From Cyprinodon diabolis (Eukaryota; Chordata; Actinopteri; Cyprinodontiformes; Cyprinodontidae), in the NCBI GenBank assembly GCA_030533445.1, contig JARPUW010000553.1, positions 558,001-622,000 on the forward strand: 64,000 nucleotides of DNA, given 5' to 3'. Made by a program: the position numbers and the translations under genes. Under the pieces are notes generated by a model. That model searched no databases, was not told the origin of the DNA, and was given only the letters and a program-made list of their open reading frames with translations. Of the stretch, positions 48,801-61,400 are shown piece by piece. Position 1 is the stretch's first letter. Each line of letters begins with the position of its first letter.

Positions 48801-51147
48801 GGAACCTTGAGCTGCTGGAGCCTTGAGCTGCTGGTGCTTCTGGAACCTTGAGCTGCTGGAACCTTGAGCTGCTGGAACATTGAGCTGCTGGAACTTTGAG
48901 CATCTGGAGCCTTGAGCATCTGGAGCCTTGAGCTGCTGGAACCTTGAGCTTCTGGAACCTTGAGCTGCTGGTGCATCTGGAACCTTGAGCATCTGGAGTC
49001 TTGAGCTGCTGGAACCTTGAGCTGCTGGAGCCTTGAGCTGCTGGTGCTTCTGGAACTTTGAACTGCTGGAACCTTGAGCTGCTGCAGCCTTGAGCTGCTG
49101 GTGCTTCTGGAACATTGAGCTGCTGGAACCTTGAGCTTCTGGAACCTCTAGCTTCTGGAGCCTTGAGCTGCTGTAACCCTGAGCTGCTGGAACCTTGAGC
49201 TGCTGGTGCTGCTGGAACCTTGAGCTGCTGGAACCTTGAGCTGCTGGTGCTTCTGGAACCTTGAGCTGCTGGAACCTTGAGCTGCTGGTGGTTCTGGAAC
49301 CTTGAGCATCTGGAGCCTTGAGCTTCTGGAACCTTGAGCTGCTGGAGCCTTGAGCTGCTGGTGCTTCTGGAACCTTGAGCTGCTGGAACCTTGAGCTGCT
49401 GGAACATTGAGCTGCTGGAACTTTGAGCATCTGGAGCCTTGAGCATCTGGAGCCTTGAGCTATTGGAACCTATAGCTTCTGGAAACTTGAGCTGCTGGTG
49501 CATCTGGAACCTTGAGCATCTGGAGCCTTGAGCTTCTGGAACCTTGAGCTGCTGGAGCCTTGAGCTGCTGGTGCTTCTGGAACTTTAAACTGCTGGAACC
49601 TTGAGCTGCTGCAGCCTTGAGCTGCTGGTGCTTCTGGAACATTGAGCTGCTGGAACCTTGAGCTTCTGGAACCTCTAGCTTCTGGAGCCTTGAGCTGCTG
49701 TAACCCTGAGCTGCTGGAACCTTGAGCTGCTGGTGCTGCTGGAACCTTGAGCTGCTGGAACCTTGAGCTGCTGGTGCTTCTGGAACCTTCAGCTGCTGGA
49801 ACCTTGAGCTGCTGGAACCTTGAGCTGCTGGTGCTTCTGGAACCTTGAGCATCTGGAGCCTTGAGCTTCTGGAACCTTGAGCTGCTGGTGCTTCTGGAAC
49901 CTTGAGCTGCTGGAGCCTTGAGCTGCTGGAATTTTGAGCTGCTGGAGCCTTGAGCTGCTGGAACCTTGAGCTGCTGGTGCTTCTGGGACCTTGAGCTGCT
50001 GGAACCTTGAGCTGCTGGAACCTTGAGCTGCTGGTGCTTCTGGAACCTTCAGCTGCTGGAAACTTGAGCTGCTGGAACCTTGAGCTGCTGGTGCTTCTGG
50101 AACATTGAGCATCTGGAGCCTTGAGCTGCTGGAACCTTGAGCTGCTGGAGCCTTGAGCTGCTGGAACCTTGAGCTGCTGGTGCTTCTGGAACCTTGAGCT
50201 ACTGGAGCCTTGAGCTGCTGGTGCTTCTGGAACTTTAAACTGCTGGAACCTTGAGCTGCTGCAGCCTTGAGCTTCTGGAACCTCTAGCTTCTGGAGCCTT
50301 GAGCTGCTGTAACCCTGAGCTGCTGGAACCTTGAGCTGCTGGTGCTGCTGGAACCTTGAGCTGCTGGAACCTTGAGCTGCTGGTGCTTCTGGAACCTTCA
50401 GCTGCTGGAACCTTGAGCTGCTGGAACCTTGAGCTGCTGGTGCTTCTGGAACCTTGAGCATCTGGAGTCTTGAGCTGCTGGAACCTTGAGCTGCTGGTGC
50501 TTCTGGAACCTTGAGCTGCTGGAGCCTTGAGCTGCTGGAACTTTGAGCTGCTGGAGCCTTGAGCTGCTGGAACCTTGAGCTGCTGGTGCTTCTGGAACCT
50601 TGAGCTGCTGGAACCTTGAGCTGCTGGTGCTTCTGGAACCTTGAGCATCTGGAGCCTTGAGCTTCTGGAACCTTGAGCTGCTGGTGCTTCTGGAACCTTG
50701 AGCTGCTGGAACCTTGAGCTGCTGGTGCTTCAGGAACCTTGAGCATCTGGAGCCTTGAGCTTCTGGAACCTTGAGCTGCTGGTGCTTCTGGAACCTTGAG
50801 CTGCTGGAGCCTTGAGCTGCTGGAACCTTGAGCTGCTGGTGCTGCTGGAACCTTGAGCTGCTGGAACGTTGAGCTGCTGGTGCTTCTGGAACCTTCAGCT
50901 GCTGGAACCTTGAGCTGCTGGTGCTTCTGGAACCTTGAGCATCTGGAGCCTTGAGCTGCTGGAAACTTGAGCTGCTGGAGCCTTGAGCTGCTGGAACCTT
51001 GAGCTGCTGGTGCTTCTGGAACTTTGAGCTGCTGGAACCTTGAGCTGCTGGTGCTTCTGGAATCTTGAGCTGCTGGAACCTTGAGCTGCTGGAACCTTGA
51101 ACTTCTGGTGCTTCTGGAACCTTGAGCATCTGGAGCCTTGAGCTTCT

Positions 51148-51162
51148 GGAACCTTGAGTGCT
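51148..51162 (+). repeat. 15-bp monomer in copy B
   Basis: This is the same one-base-deleted monomer, GGAACCTTGAGTGCT, as at 36,493-36,507, exactly 14,655 bp downstream. Confidence 0.9.
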
Positions 51163-53681
51163 GGAGCCTTGAGTTTCTGGAACCTTGAGCTGCTGGTGCT
51201 TCTGGAACCTTGAGCTGCTGGAACCTTGAGCTGCTGGAACCTTGAGCTGCTGGTGCTTCTGGAACCTTGAGCATCTGGAGCCTTGAGCTTCTGGAACCTT
51301 GAGCTGCTGGTGCTTCTGGAACCTTGAGCTGCTGGAACCTTGAGCTGCTGGAACCTTGAGCTGCTGGTGCTTCTGGAACCTTGAGCATCTGGAGCCTTGA
51401 GCTTCTGGAACCTTGAGCTGCTGGAGCCTTGAGCAGCTGGTGCTTCTGGAACCTTGAGCTGCTGGAACCTTGAGCTGCTGGAACATTGAGCTGCTGGAAC
51501 TTTGAGCATCTGGAGCCTTGAGCATCTGGAGCCTTGAGCTGCTGGAACCTTGAGCTTCTGGAACCTTGAGCTGCTGGTGCATCTGGAACCTTGAGCATCT
51601 GGAGCCTTGAGCTGCTGGAACCTTGAGCTGCTGGAGCCTTGAGCTGCTGGTGCTTCTGGAACATTGAGCTGCTGGAACCTTGAGCTTCTGGAACCTCTAG
51701 CTTCTGGAGCCTTGAGCTGCTGTAACCCTGAGCTGCTGGAACCTTGAGCTGCTGGTGCTGCTGGAACCTTGAGCTGCTGGAACCTTGAGCTGCTGGTGCT
51801 TCTGGAACCTTGAGCTGCTGGAACCTTGAGCTGCTGGTGGTTCTGGAACCTTGAGCATCTGGAGCCTTGAGCTTCTGGAACCTTGAGCTGCTGGAGCCTT
51901 GAGCTGCTGGTGCTTCTGGAACCTTGAGCTGCTGGAACATTGAGCTGCTGGAACTTTGAGCATCTGGAGCCTTGAGCATCTGGAGCCTTGAGCTATTGGA
52001 ACCTATAGCTTCTGGAAACTTGAGCTGCTGGTGCATCTGGAACCTTGAGCATCTGGAGCCTTGAGCTTCTGGAACCTTGAGCTGCTGGAGCCTTGAGCTG
52101 CTGGTGCTTCTGGAACTTTAAACTGCTGGAACCTTGAGCTGCTGCAGCCTTGAGCTGCTGGTGCTTCTGGAACATTGAGCTGCTGGAACCTTGAGCTTCT
52201 GGAACCTCTAGCTTCTGGAGCCTTGAGCTGCTGTAACCCTGAGCTGCTGGAACCTTGAGCTGCTGGTGCTGCTGGAACCTTGAGCTGCTGGAACCTTGAG
52301 CTGCTGGTGCTTCTGGAACCTTCAGCTGCTGGAACCTTGAGCTGCTGGAACCTTGAGCTGCTGGTGCTTCTGGAACCTTGAGCATCTGGAGCCTTGAGCT
52401 TCTGGAACCTTGAGCTGCTGGTGCTTCTGGAACCTTGAGCTGCTGGAGCCTTGAGCTGCTGGAACTTTGAGCTGCTGGAGCCTTGAGCTGCTGGAACCTT
52501 GAGCTGCTGGTGCTTCTGGGACCTTGAGCTGCTGGAACCTTGAGCTGCTGGAACCTTGAGCTGCTGGAACCTTGAGCTGCTGGTGCTTCTGGAACCTTGA
52601 GCTGCTGGAACCTTGAGCTGCTGGTGCTTCTGGAACCTTGAGCATCTGGAGCCTTGAGCTTCTGGAACCTTGAGCTGCTGGTGCTTCTGGAACCTTGAGC
52701 TGCTGGAACCTTGAGCTGCTGGTGCTTCAGGAACCTTGAGCATCTGGAGCCTTGAGCTTCTGGAACCTTGAGCTGCTGGTGCTTCTGGAACCTTGAGCTG
52801 CTGGTGCTGCTGGAACCTTGAGCTGCTGGAACGTTGAGCTGCTGGTGCTTCTGGAACCTTCAGCTGCTGGAACCTTGAGCTGCTGGTGCTTCTGGAACCT
52901 TGAGCATCTGGAGCCTTGAGCTGCTGGAAACTTGAGCTGCTGGAGCCTTGAGCTGCTGGAACCTTGAGCTGCTGGTGCTTCTGGAACTTTGAGCTGCTGG
53001 AACCTTGAGCTGCTGGTGCTTCTGGAACCTTGAGCTGCTGGAACCTTGAGCTGCTGGAACCTTGAACTTCTGGTGCTTCTGGAACCTTGAGCATCTGGAG
53101 CCTTGAGCTTCTGGAACCTTGAGCTGCTGGAGCCTTGAGTTTCTGGAACCTTGAGCTGCTGGTGCTTCTGGAACCTTGAGCTGCTGGAACCTTGAGCTGC
53201 TGGAACCTTGAGCTGCTGGTGCTTCTGGAACCTTGAGCATCTGGAGCCTTGAGCTTCTGGAACCTTGAGCTGCTGGTGCTTCTGGAACCTTGAGCTGCTG
53301 GAACCTTGAGCTGCTGGAACCTTGAGCTGCTGGTGCTTCTGGAACCTTGAGCATCTGGAGCCTCAAGCTTCTGGAACCTTGAGCTGCTGAAGCATTGAGC
53401 TGCTGGTGCTTCTGGAACCTTGAGCTGCTGGAACCTTGAGCTGCTGGAACTTTGAGCTGCTGGAACCTTGAGCTTCTGGAACCTTGAGCTGCTGGTGCAT
53501 CTGGAACCTTGAGCTTCTGGAGCCTTGAGCTTCTGGAACCTTGAGCTGCTGGAGCCTTGAGCTGCTGGTGCTTCTGGAACCTTGAGCTGCTGGAGCCTTG
53601 AGCTGCTGGTGCTTCTTGAACCTTGAGCTGCTGGAACCTTGAGCTGCTGCAACCTTGAGCTGCTGGAACCTTGAGCTTCTG

Positions 53682-54096
53682 GAACCTTGAGCTGCTGGTG
53701 CATCTGGAACCTTGAGCATCTGGAGCCTTGAGCTTCTGGAACCTTGAGCTGCTGGAGCCTTGAGCTGCTGGTGCTTCTGGAACCTTGAGCTGCTGGAACC
53801 TTGAGCTGCTACAGCCTTGAGCTGCTGGTGCTTCTGGAACCCTGAGCTGCTGGAACCTTGAGCTGCTGGTGCTGCTGGAACCTTGAGCTGCTGGAACCTT
53901 GAGCTGCTGGTGCTTCTGGAACCTTGAGCTGCTGGAACCTTGAGCTGCTGGAACCTTGAGCTGCTGGTGCTTCTGGAACCTTGAGCTTCTGGAGCCTTGA
54001 GCTTCTGGAACCTTGAGCTGCTGGTGCTTCTGGAACCTTGAGCTGCTGGAACCTTGAGCTGCTGGAACCTTGAGCTGCTGGAACCTTGAGCTGCTG
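53682..54096 (+). repeat. 415-bp segment present in copy B only
   Basis: The alignment of A and B is continuous up to 39,026/53,681 and resumes at 39,027/54,097. The extra 415 bp is ordinary array sequence, including CTGCTACAGCC near 53,807 and GGAACCCTGAG near 53,838. It resembles the cassette repeated at 40.1-42.5 kb, so it probably arose by internal copying and not from outside the array. Confidence 0.8.
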
Positions 54097-54394
54097 GTGC
54101 TTCTGGAACCTTGATCTGCTGGAACCTTGAGCTGCTGGTGCTTCTGGAACCTTGAGCATCTGGAGCCTTGAGCTTCTGGAACCTTGAGCTGCTGGTGCTT
54201 CTGGAACCTTGAGCTGCTGGAACCTTGAGCTGCTGGTGCTTCAGGAACCTTGAGCGTCTGGAGCCTTGAGCTTCTGGAACCTTGAGCTGCTGGTGCTTCT
54301 GGAACCTTGAGCTGCTGGAGCCTTGAGCTGCTGGAACCTTGAGCTGCTGGTGCTGCTGGAACCTTGAGCTGCTGGAACCTTGAGCTGCTGGTGC

Positions 54395-54407
54395 TTCTGG
54401 AACCTTC
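54395..54407 (+). promoter_or_regulatory. Perfect three-unit heat-shock-element motif (last seen)
   Basis: TTCTGGAACCTTC at the junction of a 9-bp module and a CCTTCAGC monomer. I found no further perfect three-unit copy from here to the end of the window, although the two-unit TTCTGGAA remains abundant. Functional meaning is unproven. Confidence 0.35.
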
Positions 54408-54859
54408 AGCTGCTGGAACCTTGAGCTGCTGGTGCTTCTGGAACCTTGAGCAACTGGAGCCTTGAGCTGCTGGAACCTTGAGCTGCTGGAGCCTTGAGCT
54501 GCTGGAACCTTGAGCTGCTGGTGCTTCTGGAACTTTGAGCTGCTGGAACCTTGAGCTGCTGGTGCTTCTGGAACCTTGAGCTGCTGGAACCTTGAGCTGC
54601 TGGAACCTATAACTTCTGGTGCTTCTGGAACCTTGAGCATCTGGAGCCTTGAGCTTCTGGAACCTTGAGCTGCTGGAGCCTTGAGTTTCTGGAACCTTGA
54701 GCTGCTGGTGCTTCTGGAACCTTGAGCTGCTGGAACCTTGAGCTGCTGGAACCTTGAGCTGCTGGTGCTTCTGGAACCTTGAGCATCTGGAGCCTTGAGC
54801 TTCTGGAACCTTGAGCTGCTGGTGCTTCTGGAACCTTGAGCTGCTGGAACCTTGAGCTG

Positions 54860-57800
54860 CTGGAACCTTGAGCTGCTGGTGCTTCTGGAACCTTGAGCAT
54901 CTGGAGCCTTGAACTTCTGGAACCTTGAGCTGCTGAAGCATTGAGCTGCTGGTGCTTCTGGAACCTTGAGCATCTGGAACCTTGAGCTGCTGGAACTTTG
55001 AGCTGCTGGAACCTTGAGCTTCTGGAACCTTGAGCTGCTGGTGCATCTGGAACCTTGAGCATCTGGAGCCTTGAGCTTCTGGAACCTTGAGCTGCTGGTG
55101 CTTCTGGAACCTTGAGCTGCTGGAACCTTGAGCTGCTGGAACCTTGAGCTGCTGGAACCTTGAGCTTCTGGAACCTTGAGCTGCTGGTGCGTCTGGAACC
55201 TTGAGCATCTGGAGCCTTGAGCTTCTGGAACCTTGAGCTGCTGGAGCCTTGAGCTGCTGGTGCTTCTGGAACCTTGAGCTGCTGGAACCTTGAGCTGCTG
55301 CAGCCTTGAGCTGCTGGTGCTTCTGGAACCCTGAGCTGCTGGAATCTTGAGCTGCTGGTGCTGCTGGAACCTTGAGCTGCTGGAACCTTGAGCTGCTGGT
55401 GCTTCTGGAACCTTGAGCTGCTGGAACCTTGAGCTGCTGGAACCTTGAGCTGCTGGTGCTTCTGGAACCTTTAGCATCTGGAGCCTTGAGCTTCTGGAAC
55501 CTTGAGCTGCTGGTGCTTCTGGAACCTTGAGCTGCTGGAACCTTGAGCTGCTGGAACCTTGAGCTGCTGGTGCTTCTGGAACCTTGAGCATCTGGAGCCT
55601 TGAGCTTCTGGAACCTTGAGCTGCTGGAACCTTGAGCTGCTGGTGCTTCTGGAACCTTGAGCATCTGGAGCCTTGAGCTTCTGGAACCTTGAGCTGCTGG
55701 TGCTTCTGGAACCTTGAGCTGCTGGAACCTTGAGCTGCTGGTGCTTCTGGAACCTTGAGCTGCTGGAACCTTGAGCTGATGGAACCTTGAGCTGCTGGTG
55801 CTTCTGGAACCTTGAGCATCTGGAGCCTTGAGCTTCTGGAACCTTGAGCTGCTGGAACCTTGAGCTGCTGAAGCATTGAGCTGCTGGTGCTTCTGGAACC
55901 TTGAGCATCTGGAACCTTGAGCTGCTGGAACTTTGAGCTGCTGGAACCTTGAGCTTCTGGAACCTTGAGCTGCTGGTGCATCTGGAACCTTGAGCATCTG
56001 GAGCCTTGAGCTTCTGGAACCTTGAGCTGCTGGAGCCTTGAGCTGCTGGTGCTTCTGGAACCTTGAGCTGCTGGAACCTTGAGCTGCTGGAACCTTGAGC
56101 TGCTGGAACCTTGAGCTTCTGGAACCTTGAGCTGCTGGTGCATCTGGAACCTTGAGCATCTGGAGCCTTGAGCTTCTGGAACCTTGAGCTGCTGGAGCCT
56201 TGAGCTGCTGGTGCTTCTGGAACCTTGAGCTGCTGGAACCTTGAGCTGCTGCAGCCTTGAGCTGCTGGTGCTTCTGGAACCCTGAGCTGCTGGAACCTTG
56301 AGCTGCTGGTGCTGCTGGAACCTTGAGCTGCTGGAACCTTGAGCTGCTGGTGCTTCTGGAACCTTGAGCTGCTGGAACCTTGAGCTGCTGGAACCTTGAG
56401 CTGCTGGTGCTTCTGGAACCTTGAGCATCTGGAGCCTTGAGCTTCTGGAACCTTGAGCTGCTGGTGCTTCTGGAACCTTGAGCTGCTGGAACCTTGAGCT
56501 GCTGGAACCTTGAGCTGCTGGAACCTTGAGCTGCTGGTGCTTCTGGAACCTTGAGCATCTGGAGCCTTGAGCTTCTGGAACCTTGAGCTGCTGGAACCTT
56601 GAGCTGCTGGTGCTTCTGGAACCTTGAGCATCTGGAGCCTTGAGCTTCTGGAACCTTGAGCTGCTGGTGCTTCTGGAATCTTGAGCTGCTGGAACCTTGA
56701 GCTGCTGGTGCTTCTGGAACCTTGAGCTGTTGGAACCTTGAGCTGCTGGAACCTTGAGCTGCTGGTGCTTCTGGAACCATGAGCATCTGGAGCCTTGAGC
56801 TTCTGGAACCTTGAGCTGCTGGAGCCTTGAGCTGCTGGCGCTTCTGGAACCTTGAGCTGCTGGAACCTTGAGCTGCTGGTGCTTCTGGAACCTTGAGCTG
56901 CTGGAACCTTGAGCTGCTGGTGCTTCTGGAACCTTGAGCTGCTGGAACCTTGAGCTGCTGGTGCTTCAGGAACCTTGAGCATCTGGAGCCTTGAGCTTCT
57001 GGAACCTTGAGCTGCTGGTGCTTCTGGAACCTTGAGCTGCTGGTGCTTCTGGAACCTTGAGCTGCTGGAACCTTGAGCTGCTGGTGCTTCTGGAACCTTG
57101 AGCTGCTGGAACCTTGAGCTGCTGGTGGTTCTGGAACCTTGAGCATCTGGAGCCTATAGCTTCTGGAACCTTGAGCTGCTGGAACCTTGAGCTGCTGGAA
57201 CCTTGAGCTGCTGGAACTTTGAGCATCTGGAGCCTTGAGCATCTGGACCCTTGAGCTTCTGGAACCTTGAGCTGCTGGTGCATCTGGAACCTTGAGCATC
57301 TGGAACCTTGAGCTGCTGGAACCTTGAGCTGCTGGAACCTTGAGCTGCTGGTGCTTCTGGAACCTTGAGCATCTGGAGCCTTGAGCTTCTGGAACCTTGA
57401 GCTGCTGGTGCTTCTGGAACCTTGAGCTGCTGGAACCTTGAGCTGCTGGTGCTTCTGGAACCTTGAGCATCTGGAGCCTTGAGCTTCTGGAACCTTGAGC
57501 TGCTGGTGCTTCTGGAACCTTGAGCATGTGGAGCCTTGAGCTACTGGAACCTTGAGCTGCTGGTGCTTCTGGAACCTTGAGCTGCTGGAACTTTGAGCTG
57601 CTGGAACCTTGAGCTGCTGGTGCTTCTGGAACCTTGAGAATCTGGAGCCTTGAGCTTCTGGAACCTTGGGCTGCTGGAGCCTTGAGCTGCTGGCGCTTCT
57701 GGAACCTTGAGCTGCTGGAACCTTGAGCTGCTGGAACCTTGAGCTGCTGGTGCTTCTGGAACCTTGATCTGCTGGAACCTTGAGCTGCTGGTGCTTCTGG

Positions 57801-58467
57801 AACCTTGAGCTGCTGGTGGTTCTGGAACCTTGAGCTTCTGGAGCCTTGAGCTTCTGGAACCTTGAGCTGCTGGAGCCTTGAGCTGCTGGTGCTTCTGGAA
57901 CCTTGAGCTGCTGGAACCTTGAGCTGCTGGAACATTGAGCTGCTGGAACTTTGAGCATCTGGAGCCTTGAGCATCTGGAGCCTTGAGCTGCTGGAACCTT
58001 GAGCTTCTGGAACCTTGAGCTGCTGGTGCATCTGGAACCTTGAGCATCTGGAGCCTTGAGCTTCTGGAACCTTGAGCTGCTGGAGCCTTGAGCTGCTGGT
58101 ACTTCTGGAACTTTGAGCTGCTGGAACCTTGAGCTGCTGCAGCCTTGAGCTGCTGGTGCTTCTGGAACATTGAGCTGCTGGAACCTTGAGCTTCTGGAAC
58201 CTCTAGCTTCTGGAGCCTTGAGCTGCTGTAACCCTGAGCTGCTGGAACCTTGAGCTGCTGGTGCTTCTGGAACCTTGAGCTGCTGGAACCTTGAGCTGCT
58301 GGAACATTGAGCTGCTGGAACTTTGAGCATCTGGAGCCTTGAGCATCTGGAGCCTTGAGCTGCTGGAACCTTGAGCTTCTGGAACCTTGAGCTGCTGGTG
58401 CATCTGGAACCTTGAGCATCTGGAGCCTTGAGCTTCTGGAACCTTGAGCTGCTGGAGCCTTGAGCTG
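54860..58467 (+). repeat. 3,608-bp tandem unit, copy 1
   Basis: The array matches itself at an offset of 3,608 bp from about 54,860 to about 58,470. Landmarks are GAACTTCTGG (54,911/58,519), CCTTTAGC (about 55,469/59,077), GGAACCATGAG (about 56,775/60,383), CCTATAGCTTC (about 57,153/60,761), GAGCATGTGG (about 57,522/61,130) and GGTACTTCT (58,098/61,706). It overlaps the end of the 14.65-kb copy B. Boundaries are good to roughly 20 bp. Confidence 0.87.
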
Positions 58468-61400
58468 CTGGAACCTTGAGCTGCTGGTGCTTCTGGAACC
58501 TTGAGCATCTGGAGCCTTGAACTTCTGGAACCTTGAGCTGCTGAAGCATTGAGCTGCTGGTGCTTCTGGAACCTTGAGCATCTGGAACCTTGAGCTGCTG
58601 GAACTTTGAGCTGCTGGAACCTTGAGCTTCTGGAACCTTGAGCTGCTGGTGCATCTGGAACCTTGAGCATCTGGAGCCTTGAGCTTCTGGAACCTTGAGC
58701 TGCTGGTGCTTCTGGAACCTTGAGCTGCTGGAACCTTGAGCTGCTGGAACCTTGAGCTGCTGGAACCTTGAGCTTCTGGAACCTTGAGCTGCTGGTGCGT
58801 CTGGAACCTTGAGCATCTGGAGCCTTGAGCTTCTGGAACCTTGAGCTGCTGGAGCCTTGAGCTGCTGGTGCTTCTGGAACCTTGAGCTGCTGGAACCTTG
58901 AGCTGCTGCAGCCTTGAGCTGCTGGTGCTTCTGGAACCCTGAGCTGCTGGAATCTTGAGCTGCTGGTGCTGCTGGAACCTTGAGCTGCTGGAACCTTGAG
59001 CTGCTGGTGCTTCTGGAACCTTGAGCTGCTGGAACCTTGAGCTGCTGGAACCTTGAGCTGCTGGTGCTTCTGGAACCTTTAGCATCTGGAGCCTTGAGCT
59101 TCTGGAACCTTGAGCTGCTGGTGCTTCTGGAACCTTGAGCTGCTGGAACCTTGAGCTGCTGGAACCTTGAGCTGCTGGTGCTTCTGGAACCTTGAGCATC
59201 TGGAGCCTTGAGCTTCTGGAACCTTGAGCTGCTGGAACCTTGAGCTGCTGGTGCTTCTGGAACCTTGAGCATCTGGAGCCTTGAGCTTCTGGAACCTTGA
59301 GCTGCTGGTGCTTCTGGAACCTTGAGCTGCTGGAACCTTGAGCTGCTGGTGCTTCTGGAACCTTGAGCTGCTGGAACCTTGAGCTGATGGAACCTTGAGC
59401 TGCTGGTGCTTCTGGAACCTTGAGCATCTGGAGCCTTGAGCTTCTGGAACCTTGAGCTGCTGGAACCTTGAGCTGCTGAAGCATTGAGCTGCTGGTGCTT
59501 CTGGAACCTTGAGCATCTGGAACCTTGAGCTGCTGGAACTTTGAGCTGCTGGAACCTTGAGCTTCTGGAACCTTGAGCTGCTGGTGCATCTGGAACCTTG
59601 AGCATCTGGAGCCTTGAGCTTCTGGAACCTTGAGCTGCTGGAGCCTTGAGCTGCTGGTGCTTCTGGAACCTTGAGCTGCTGGAACCTTGAGCTGCTGGAA
59701 CCTTGAGCTGCTGGAACCTTGAGCTTCTGGAACCTTGAGCTGCTGGTGCATCTGGAACCTTGAGCATCTGGAGCCTTGAGCTTCTGGAACCTTGAGCTGC
59801 TGGAGCCTTGAGCTGCTGGTGCTTCTGGAACCTTGAGCTGCTGGAACCTTGAGCTGCTGCAGCCTTGAGCTGCTGGTGCTTCTGGAACCCTGAGCTGCTG
59901 GAACCTTGAGCTGCTGGTGCTGCTGGAACCTTGAGCTGCTGGAACCTTGAGCTGCTGGTGCTTCTGGAACCTTGAGCTGCTGGAACCTTGAGCTGCTGGA
60001 ACCTTGAGCTGCTGGTGCTTCTGGAACCTTGAGCATCTGGAGCCTTGAGCTTCTGGAACCTTGAGCTGCTGGTGCTTCTGGAACCTTGAGCTGCTGGAAC
60101 CTTGAGCTGCTGGAACCTTGAGCTGCTGGAACCTTGAGCTGCTGGTGCTTCTGGAACCTTGAGCATCTGGAGCCTTGAGCTTCTGGAACCTTGAGCTGCT
60201 GGAACCTTGAGCTGCTGGTGCTTCTGGAACCTTGAGCATCTGGAGCCTTGAGCTTCTGGAACCTTGAGCTGCTGGTGCTTCTGGAATCTTGAGCTGCTGG
60301 AACCTTGAGCTGCTGGTGCTTCTGGAACCTTGAGCTGTTGGAACCTTGAGCTGCTGGAACCTTGAGCTGCTGGTGCTTCTGGAACCATGAGCATCTGGAG
60401 CCTTGAGCTTCTGGAACCTTGAGCTGCTGGAGCCTTGAGCTGCTGGCGCTTCTGGAACCTTGAGCTGCTGGAACCTTGAGCTGCTGGTGCTTCTGGAACC
60501 TTGAGCTGCTGGAACCTTGAGCTGCTGGTGCTTCTGGAACCTTGAGCTGCTGGAACCTTGAGCTGCTGGTGCTTCAGGAACCTTGAGCATCTGGAGCCTT
60601 GAGCTTCTGGAACCTTGAGCTGCTGGTGCTTCTGGAACCTTGAGCTGCTGGTGCTTCTGGAACCTTGAGCTGCTGGAACCTTGAGCTGCTGGTGCTTCTG
60701 GAACCTTGAGCTGCTGGAACCTTGAGCTGCTGGTGGTTCTGGAACCTTGAGCATCTGGAGCCTATAGCTTCTGGAACCTTGAGCTGCTGGAACCTTGAGC
60801 TGCTGGAACCTTGAGCTGCTGGAACTTTGAGCATCTGGAGCCTTGAGCATCTGGACCCTTGAGCTTCTGGAACCTTGAGCTGCTGGTGCATCTGGAACCT
60901 TGAGCATCTGGAACCTTGAGCTGCTGGAACCTTGAGCTGCTGGAACCTTGAGCTGCTGGTGCTTCTGGAACCTTGAGCATCTGGAGCCTTGAGCTTCTGG
61001 AACCTTGAGCTGCTGGTGCTTCTGGAACCTTGAGCTGCTGGAACCTTGAGCTGCTGGTGCTTCTGGAACCTTGAGCATCTGGAGCCTTGAGCTTCTGGAA
61101 CCTTGAGCTGCTGGTGCTTCTGGAACCTTGAGCATGTGGAGCCTTGAGCTACTGGAACCTTGAGCTGCTGGTGCTTCTGGAACCTTGAGCTGCTGGAACT
61201 TTGAGCTGCTGGAACCTTGAGCTGCTGGTGCTTCTGGAACCTTGAGAATCTGGAGCCTTGAGCTTCTGGAACCTTGGGCTGCTGGAGCCTTGAGCTGCTG
61301 GCGCTTCTGGAACCTTGAGCTGCTGGAACCTTGAGCTGCTGGAACCTTGAGCTGCTGGTGCTTCTGGAACCTTGATCTGCTGGAACCTTGAGCTGCTGGT

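Larger units (their letters stand above)
43928..58030 (+). repeat. 14.65-kb higher-order unit, copy B (14,103 bp)
   Basis: This is the second copy of the 14.65-kb unit. The offset to copy A is 14,655 up to about 53,681. It becomes 15,070 because of 415 extra bp in B, then 14,103 because B has one copy fewer of a 0.96-kb repeat. The sum (+415, -967) explains its shorter length exactly. After 58,030 the sequence does not restart at the unit's beginning. It continues as a 3.6-kb repeat derived from the end of B. Confidence 0.88.
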
